From assembly GCA_937891245.1 (NCBI GenBank), contig CALAGB010000013.1, forward strand, positions 1-9,559: a stretch of 9,559 nucleotides of DNA, given 5' to 3'. Shown one piece after another: positions 6,615-9,559 of this stretch (within the stretch, counting starts at the first letter, position 1; each line of letters begins with the position of its first letter). The translations under genes and the position numbers were made by a program. A model generated the notes under the pieces. It saw nothing but the letters and a program-made list of their open reading frames with translations, did no database searches and was not told the DNA's origin. This DNA is from an uncultured Thermomicrobiales bacterium. Lineage in GTDB: Bacteria; Chloroflexota; Chloroflexia; Thermomicrobiales; Thermomicrobiaceae.

Positions 6615-7131
6615 CCGAGCATGGGTTCCACGACGAATGGGACCGTTGGTTGGAATGCTTGCCGGAGCGCTGTTGCTGGCGAGTTGCGGCATGACGGGAG
6701 AACGTACGACGCCTGTACCAACACCGACGGTAATTCCATTGCCGCCACTCAATCCAGCGCAGGTCGCCCGGGGACGCCAACTCTATCTCCAGCACTGCGC
6801 GAGTTGCCATGGCGAAGGTGCGCAAGGGGCTCCAAATTGGCAGCAGCCAAACGCACGGGGCGATCTACCTGCGCCGCCGCACGACGACAGTGGTCATACC
6901 TGGCGACATAGCGACTCAGAACTGACCGGGATCATCCTGAATGGGATGCGGGACAGGTTCAACAAGACACCGGAACTGACGATGCCTCCGTTCTCGGGCA
7001 TCCTCAACCGCACGGAGGTCGAGGCACTGATCACCTATTTCAAGAGCCTCTGGTCGACCGAGCACCGGCGCTACCAGGAAGAACAGAACCTGAAACCGAT
7101 GATGGCGACGCCTGCAGGGAGCGGTCAATGA
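6601..7131 (+). CDS. Class I-type c-type cytochrome lipoprotein
   Basis: The 176-residue product starts with a basic segment, a hydrophobic core (about 14-27) and a lipobox-like LASC with Cys29, then a Pro/Thr-rich linker (about 34-52) and a single heme c domain. The heme is attached at CASCH (Cys66, Cys69, His70), and Met128 in TMPPFSG is the probable sixth ligand; the final helix (EVEALITYFKSLW, about 139-151) is typical of small mono-heme cytochromes. It should carry electrons on the outer face of the membrane, plausibly to or from the multicopper oxidase or one of the selenoproteins. AGGAG at 6587-6591, 9 bases upstream, supports ATG 6601, which overlaps the propeller gene by 14 bases; Met13 is an alternative. 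Its TGA overlaps the next ATG (7128-7131). Confidence 0.93.
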   Translation: MRAASRAWVPRRMGPLVGMLAGALLLASCGMTGERTTPVPTPTVIPLPPLNPAQVARGRQLYLQHCASCHGEGAQGAPNWQQPNARGDLPAPPHDDSGHTWRHSDSELTGIILNGMRDRFNKTPELTMPPFSGILNRTEVEALITYFKSLWSTEHRRYQEEQNLKPMMATPAGSGQ

Positions 7132-7940
7132 GCAAGCGGGACAAGGCAAAGCGCGATTCCAGACAGCAGACTGGTAAGACCAGCGGGATGCATGCGGAAA
7201 CGAGAACCGCGCCGGGGTTAGTACGTGCGCCGAGCGCCGGGCGCCAAGCCGAGCAGGAGCAACGGCGAAGAGCCGCCAGCCGGCAGCGCACCAGACGCCG
7301 CTGGCAAATAGCCGCCGTGGCCGCCACCGTCCTCATCGCTGGGACCATCGGTGGGTGGCTGATCCTCGGGCGGTCGAGCACGACGGCCATCGGACCGGAT
7401 GGACTCCCAGGGCCGTTAGGAGGGTCGAGCATCTCCCAGGATATCAATACCCTCGTCGGTAAGGCGGCACCGAGCTTTACCCTGGCAGATTCCGACGGCA
7501 AGCGCTATAACGTCGTGCCGGGCCAGGGGCGCCCGATTGTCCTGGTTTTCCACATGGGGATCACCTGACAACTCTGTGTTGAGCAGCTCGGTGAGCTGCA
7601 GAAATCGGTATCAGATCTCCGTCAGGAGGCCGACGTGTATGTGATCAACAGCGACGCGCCAGCTCAGTCACGGCAACTCAAGCAGATTACCGGGATCAGC
7701 GTACCGGTGCTGCTCGACCAGCAACTGTCCGTGGCTCCGCAATACGACTTTCTGCCGAAGGCCAACCAGCCGATGGCTGGAATGATGGGGGTGGCTCAGA
7801 TGGGGTTTGTCATCATCGATGGGCAGGGAACTATCCGCATCCAGCGAGCCGACATCAACTTCGGCGCGCATGCCGGACAGATGCTCCAAATCTTGCGGCT
7901 GCTGGCCCAGGGACAGCATGTAAGTCCAACGCCGGGATGA
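7128..7940 (+). CDS. Selenocysteine peroxiredoxin-like (AhpC/TSA) membrane-anchored protein (UGA read through at 7566-7568)
   Basis: Read through the in-frame TGA, the frame gives 270 residues: a highly basic cytoplasmic tail (1-59), one transmembrane helix (about 60-80), and a thioredoxin-fold domain from about 108 (GKAAPSFTLADSDGKRY) to the end. The TGA is residue 147 in HMGIT-U-QLCVEQL, so Sec147-x-x-Cys150 takes the place of the usual CxxC at the end of strand VLVF and the start of the active-site helix. The rest of the fold follows after the UGA (VYVINSD, VPVLLDQQL, FVIIDGQGTI), so stopping there would remove the catalytic domain. A SECIS-like hairpin is present at 7583-7599. A Met-rich stretch (PMAGMMGVAQMG, Met216-Met225) sits where a cis-Pro would be expected, and I see no such Pro. 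Role inferred: extracytoplasmic peroxidase or thiol oxidoreductase. ATG overlaps the cytochrome stop. Confidence 0.88.
7566..7599 (+). promoter_or_regulatory. Sec UGA codon plus bacterial SECIS-like hairpin (peroxiredoxin-like gene)
   Basis: After UGA 7566-7568 the sequence GCAGCTC (7583-7589) pairs perfectly with GAGCTGC (7593-7599) over seven Watson-Crick pairs, leaving the three-base loop GGU (7590-7592). Counting the U of UGA as 1, the loop is at 25-27, within the range accepted for bacterial SECIS elements, and the G at the start of the loop plus the GU match the known requirement. There is no bulged U as in fdhF. Confidence 0.8.
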
Positions 7941-8033
7941 ACCAGCGTCGATCAGGGATTGCTCTATCGACAGAGGCGTACTCAGGCGACGATTGGCACG
8001 TCTGGCGGTCAGTCGAAGAGAAGGAGAGGCAAA
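7941..8033 (+). other. 93-bp gap between the selenoprotein run and the small membrane genes
   Basis: This stretch holds a weak inverted repeat GTCGAT (7947-7952) / ATCGAC (7966-7971) with a 13-base centre and no following T-run, so it is not a clear terminator. The downstream frame is open back to TTG 7959, but the residues it would add look non-coding and the good Shine-Dalgarno lies at 8021-8026. A promoter may sit here; I cannot point to one. Confidence 0.3.
8021..8026 (+). promoter_or_regulatory. Shine-Dalgarno AAGGAG that decides the TTG start at 8034
   Basis: AAGGAG lies 7 bases before TTG 8034 and gives a protein that begins immediately before a transmembrane helix. The upstream in-frame TTG at 7959 has no comparable site. 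Confidence 0.65.
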
Positions 8034-8363
8034 TTGGATAGATTGCTGTCACTGCTGCCGCTACTCGCCTGTTCCGTTGGAATGGGCTTAATCATGTGGT
8101 CGGTGATGCGTATGCCTAGCGGGCATACGGTTCCACCAGAAGAGTCCGTGGCGGTACCGGAGCGCTTGATGCTCGAGCCCGTCCTGAGCGGGTTGAACGC
8201 CGATGACCAAGCGACCCGGCTGCGAGCGCAACTCCAGGCCGTGATGGCCCAGCAATCGGCGATCGCGGCTCAGATCGAATCGCTTACGGTCCGGGAGATT
8301 GCGAACTCCCAGGAGGCCGCCGCGCTGAGATCGACACCGATGGTAATCAGCCGAGAGTCGTGA
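8034..8363 (+). CDS. Small membrane protein with C-terminal coiled coil, unknown function
   Basis: With the TTG start the product has 109 residues: one transmembrane helix at about 4-25 (LLSLLPLLACSVGMGLIMWS) ending in the Met-rich MRMPSGH, a Pro/acidic linker (about 33-55), and a predicted coiled coil at about 57-98 (QATRLRAQLQAVMAQQSAIA) rich in Ala, Gln and Leu. I do not recognise a named family with confidence; the membrane segment recalls small DUF2933-like proteins. The next gene has the same order (hydrophobic, Met-rich, coiled coil), so the two may be diverged duplicates or form a hetero-oligomer. The GTG 8360 overlapping its stop could be an alternative start for that neighbour. Confidence 0.7.
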   Translation: MDRLLSLLPLLACSVGMGLIMWSVMRMPSGHTVPPEESVAVPERLMLEPVLSGLNADDQATRLRAQLQAVMAQQSAIAAQIESLTVREIANSQEAAALRSTPMVISRES

Positions 8364-8402
8364 CGGCTGACTCAAGCTCAAATATGCGATCAACGTCAGA
8401 AT

Positions 8403-8407
8403 GGAGG
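8403..8407 (+). promoter_or_regulatory. Shine-Dalgarno GGAGG that decides the ATG start at 8414
   Basis: GGAGG lies 6 bases before ATG 8414. The alternatives upstream in frame (GTG 8360, ATG 8384) would add a polar, low-complexity segment and have no better site. Confidence 0.65.
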
Positions 8408-8413
8408 ACGACT

Positions 8414-8818
8414 ATGAAGATCGGCCACATGTGTGTAAACTGGAAGGTTATCGTCGGACTCGTAGTAGTCGGTCTTGGAATCCTGGCCGTGGCGCCGAGC
8501 CTCGCGTTGTCGGCGCTGCCGCTGCTGCTCGTCGCCATCTGCCCGCTCTCCATGCTCGTGATGATGCGGGGCATGCACGGTGGGACAAACGCATCCCCAA
8601 CCATCCCAACGCAACAGTCATCGCACGAACCTTTGAGCCGCGGCGAACAGTTGGAGACACTCCAGGTGCAACTCATCAGACTGCAAGCCGAATCCGAGTC
8701 ACTGGCTCAGCAAATCGCACAGTTGGAGGCCGTTGGCGCAATGGAGATCGGGGATGCTGAGGTGGAACCGCGTGAGATCCAGCGCACGCTCAGTCTCTCA
8801 GAAAGCACCCGTGGCTAA
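8414..8818 (+). CDS. DUF2933-like small membrane protein with coiled-coil tail
   Basis: The 134-residue product has two close hydrophobic segments (about 11-28 and 32-50), the motif CPLSMLVMMRGMHGG at 43-57, a Ser/Thr/Pro linker, and a coiled coil at about 76-106 (LETLQVQLIRLQAESESLAQ). The Cys-Pro-Leu followed by Met/His-rich residues is what I associate with DUF2933, small membrane proteins often seen near heavy-metal (copper) genes; the function is not established. The Met/Cys/His cluster at the membrane edge could bind a soft metal such as Cu(I); that is inference. Its stop TAA 8816-8818 overlaps the Shine-Dalgarno of the thioredoxin gene, which suggests co-translation. Confidence 0.78.
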   Translation: MKIGHMCVNWKVIVGLVVVGLGILAVAPSLALSALPLLLVAICPLSMLVMMRGMHGGTNASPTIPTQQSSHEPLSRGEQLETLQVQLIRLQAESESLAQQIAQLEAVGAMEIGDAEVEPREIQRTLSLSESTRG

Positions 8819-8824
8819 GGAGGT
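8817..8824 (+). promoter_or_regulatory. Shine-Dalgarno AAGGAGGT that decides the GTG start at 8832
   Basis: This near-perfect anti-16S match lies 7 bases before GTG 8832. It rules against the longer in-frame starts further upstream (8733, 8811), which would overlap the previous gene. Confidence 0.8.
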
Positions 8825-8831
8825 CAAACGC

Positions 8832-9470
8832 GTGGATCGTTCGGACTCAGTCGCGTCAGACACGTCACCCCGCGAACCCGAGGCAGCGTTGACGAATTCC
8901 GCGAGGCGCCCTCGACGTCGCCTGACGCTCGGTCTGGGCGGGGTCGTGATCGTATTGGTAACCGCGCTGGTGGTGTTGCTCGTGGTTGGACTGGTACGGC
9001 AAAAGGGCAGCTACGGTGGGTTCGCAGTCAACGCCGTCGGCCGGATCGGACGGATCAATCGAGGGCCGGCCCCCGATTTCTCGACGACGCTCTTCACAGG
9101 CGAAACGTTCCGCCTCGCGGACCAGCGTGGGCAGATCGTGGTCGTCAACTTCTGGGCATCCTGGTGCCCACCCTGCCGAACTGAGGCACCGGTGCTCGAG
9201 CGTGCCTGGCAGCGGTATCGCGGTCGAGGCGTTCAGTTCATCGGGCTCAATGTCTGGGACACCGACAGCGATGCGCGGAACTTTATGACCCAGTACGGCA
9301 CCGACTATCCGAACGGCCCGGACAACTCCGGGCGGGCTGCCATCAACTACGGCGTCACCGGCCTCCCGGAGACGTTTATTATCCGTCCAGACGGGACGAT
9401 CGCACAGCACTGGATCGGGCCGCTGACGGATCAGCAGATCGACGCCCTGCTCGCGGATGCCCAACGATGA
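8832..9470 (+). CDS. Membrane-anchored TlpA/ResA/DsbE-like thiol-disulfide oxidoreductase
   Basis: The 212-residue protein has a polar, basic cytoplasmic tail (1-30), a transmembrane helix (about 35-55) and an extracytoplasmic thioredoxin fold from about 78 (GPAPDFSTTLFTGETFRL). The active site WCPPC is at 111-115 (FWASWCPPCRTEAPVLE) and the cis-Pro is Pro179 in TGLPETFII, closest to the CcmG/DsbE and TlpA group. These proteins keep extracytoplasmic thiols reduced, for example apocytochrome c CxxCH or copper-site cysteines. Here the likely clients are the cytochrome at 6601, the oxidase T1 Cys, or the Sec/Cys pairs of the two selenoproteins, for which a resolving reductant is needed; this is inference from position. 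The active site uses ordinary Cys codons. The end overlaps the next start in ATGA (9467-9470). Confidence 0.93.
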   Translation: MDRSDSVASDTSPREPEAALTNSARRPRRRLTLGLGGVVIVLVTALVVLLVVGLVRQKGSYGGFAVNAVGRIGRINRGPAPDFSTTLFTGETFRLADQRGQIVVVNFWASWCPPCRTEAPVLERAWQRYRGRGVQFIGLNVWDTDSDARNFMTQYGTDYPNGPDNSGRAAINYGVTGLPETFIIRPDGTIAQHWIGPLTDQQIDALLADAQR

Positions 9471-9559
9471 GGCACCATTGGTCGCGGTTGGTACCTGAGC
9501 GGAGTTCAGGTATCTGGTGGCGAACCCGCGTCGTACTTTGGATCGTTACGGTCTTCATG
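9467..9559 (+). CDS. N-terminal 31 codons of a probable membrane protein, cut by the window edge
   Basis: The frame starts at ATG 9467, overlapping the thioredoxin gene's TGA, and stays open to the last base. The peptide has a basic, Trp-rich start (MRHHWSRLVPERSSGIWWRT) and then becomes hydrophobic (RVVLWIVTVFM), as expected at the first transmembrane segment of a membrane or exported protein. The same ATGA coupling is used elsewhere in the window, which supports it as real. The family cannot be told from so little; a cytochrome-biogenesis or thiol-reductant membrane partner would fit the context but is a guess. Confidence 0.6.
   Translation, partial: MRHHWSRLVPERSSGIWWRTRVVLWIVTVFM

Noticed and set aside
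7566..7640. Reading the peroxiredoxin-like gene as two genes split at 7566, the second starting at GTG 7635
   Set aside because: The split would leave the active-site Cys150 and its helix outside either product, and no Shine-Dalgarno precedes GTG 7635. Read-through restores an ordinary thioredoxin-fold domain.
1..9559. CRISPR arrays, tRNA or rRNA genes, insertion sequences, attachment sites
   Set aside because: No regularly spaced direct repeats, cloverleaf-like sequence, transposase or integrase motif, or terminal inverted repeats were seen.

Overview
The window is a GC-rich bacterial segment of about 9.6 kb. Every supported gene is on the + strand, packed with four-base ATGA start/stop overlaps and occasional GTG/TTG starts. 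The gene content (small SHOCT proteins, Asp-box propellers, a BlaI/M56 pair, a multicopper oxidase, DUF3105- and DUF2933-like proteins, membrane-anchored thioredoxin-fold proteins) suggests a Chloroflexota bacterium, perhaps Thermomicrobia. That placement is inference from gene content and composition only. Two UGA-encoded selenocysteines imply that the host has selenocysteine machinery (selA/B/C/D), none of which lies in the window.

Layout: (1) 3-509, the 3' part of a membrane-anchored DUF3105 protein. (2) 567-3320, a tightly coupled run: SHOCT protein, membrane-anchored Asp-box propeller, second SHOCT protein, BlaI-type repressor, M56 membrane metallopeptidase. (3) 3321-3560, a 240-bp non-coding gap, the likeliest place for a promoter or operator. 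(4) 3561-7940, a multicopper oxidase fused to an N-terminal multi-pass membrane domain, an Asp-box propeller lipoprotein with an in-frame UGA, a c-type cytochrome lipoprotein, and a membrane-anchored peroxiredoxin-like protein with another in-frame UGA. (5) 8034-9559, two small membrane/coiled-coil proteins, a TlpA/DsbE-like thioredoxin (WCPPC), and the first 31 codons of a further gene.

Main result: the two apparent stops at 6306-6308 and 7566-7568 are best read as selenocysteine codons. Each sits where a redox residue makes sense (C-F-U inside the fourth Asp-box of a six-repeat propeller; U-Q-L-C at the CxxC position of a peroxiredoxin-like fold). Both reading frames continue with clear homology. 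Each UGA is followed at bacterial-SECIS distance by a seven-base-pair hairpin with G-U in the apical loop. In the first, the G15-G16-U17 and G23-U24 positions coincide with those I recall for the E. coli fdhF SECIS.

Taken together, the window looks like an extracytoplasmic redox and probably copper-handling system on the outer face of the cytoplasmic membrane: an oxidase, a cytochrome, two selenoproteins, a thioredoxin-like protein and Met-rich membrane proteins, with a BlaI/M56 pair as likely regulator. The substrate and the role of the propeller selenoprotein are not known to me.
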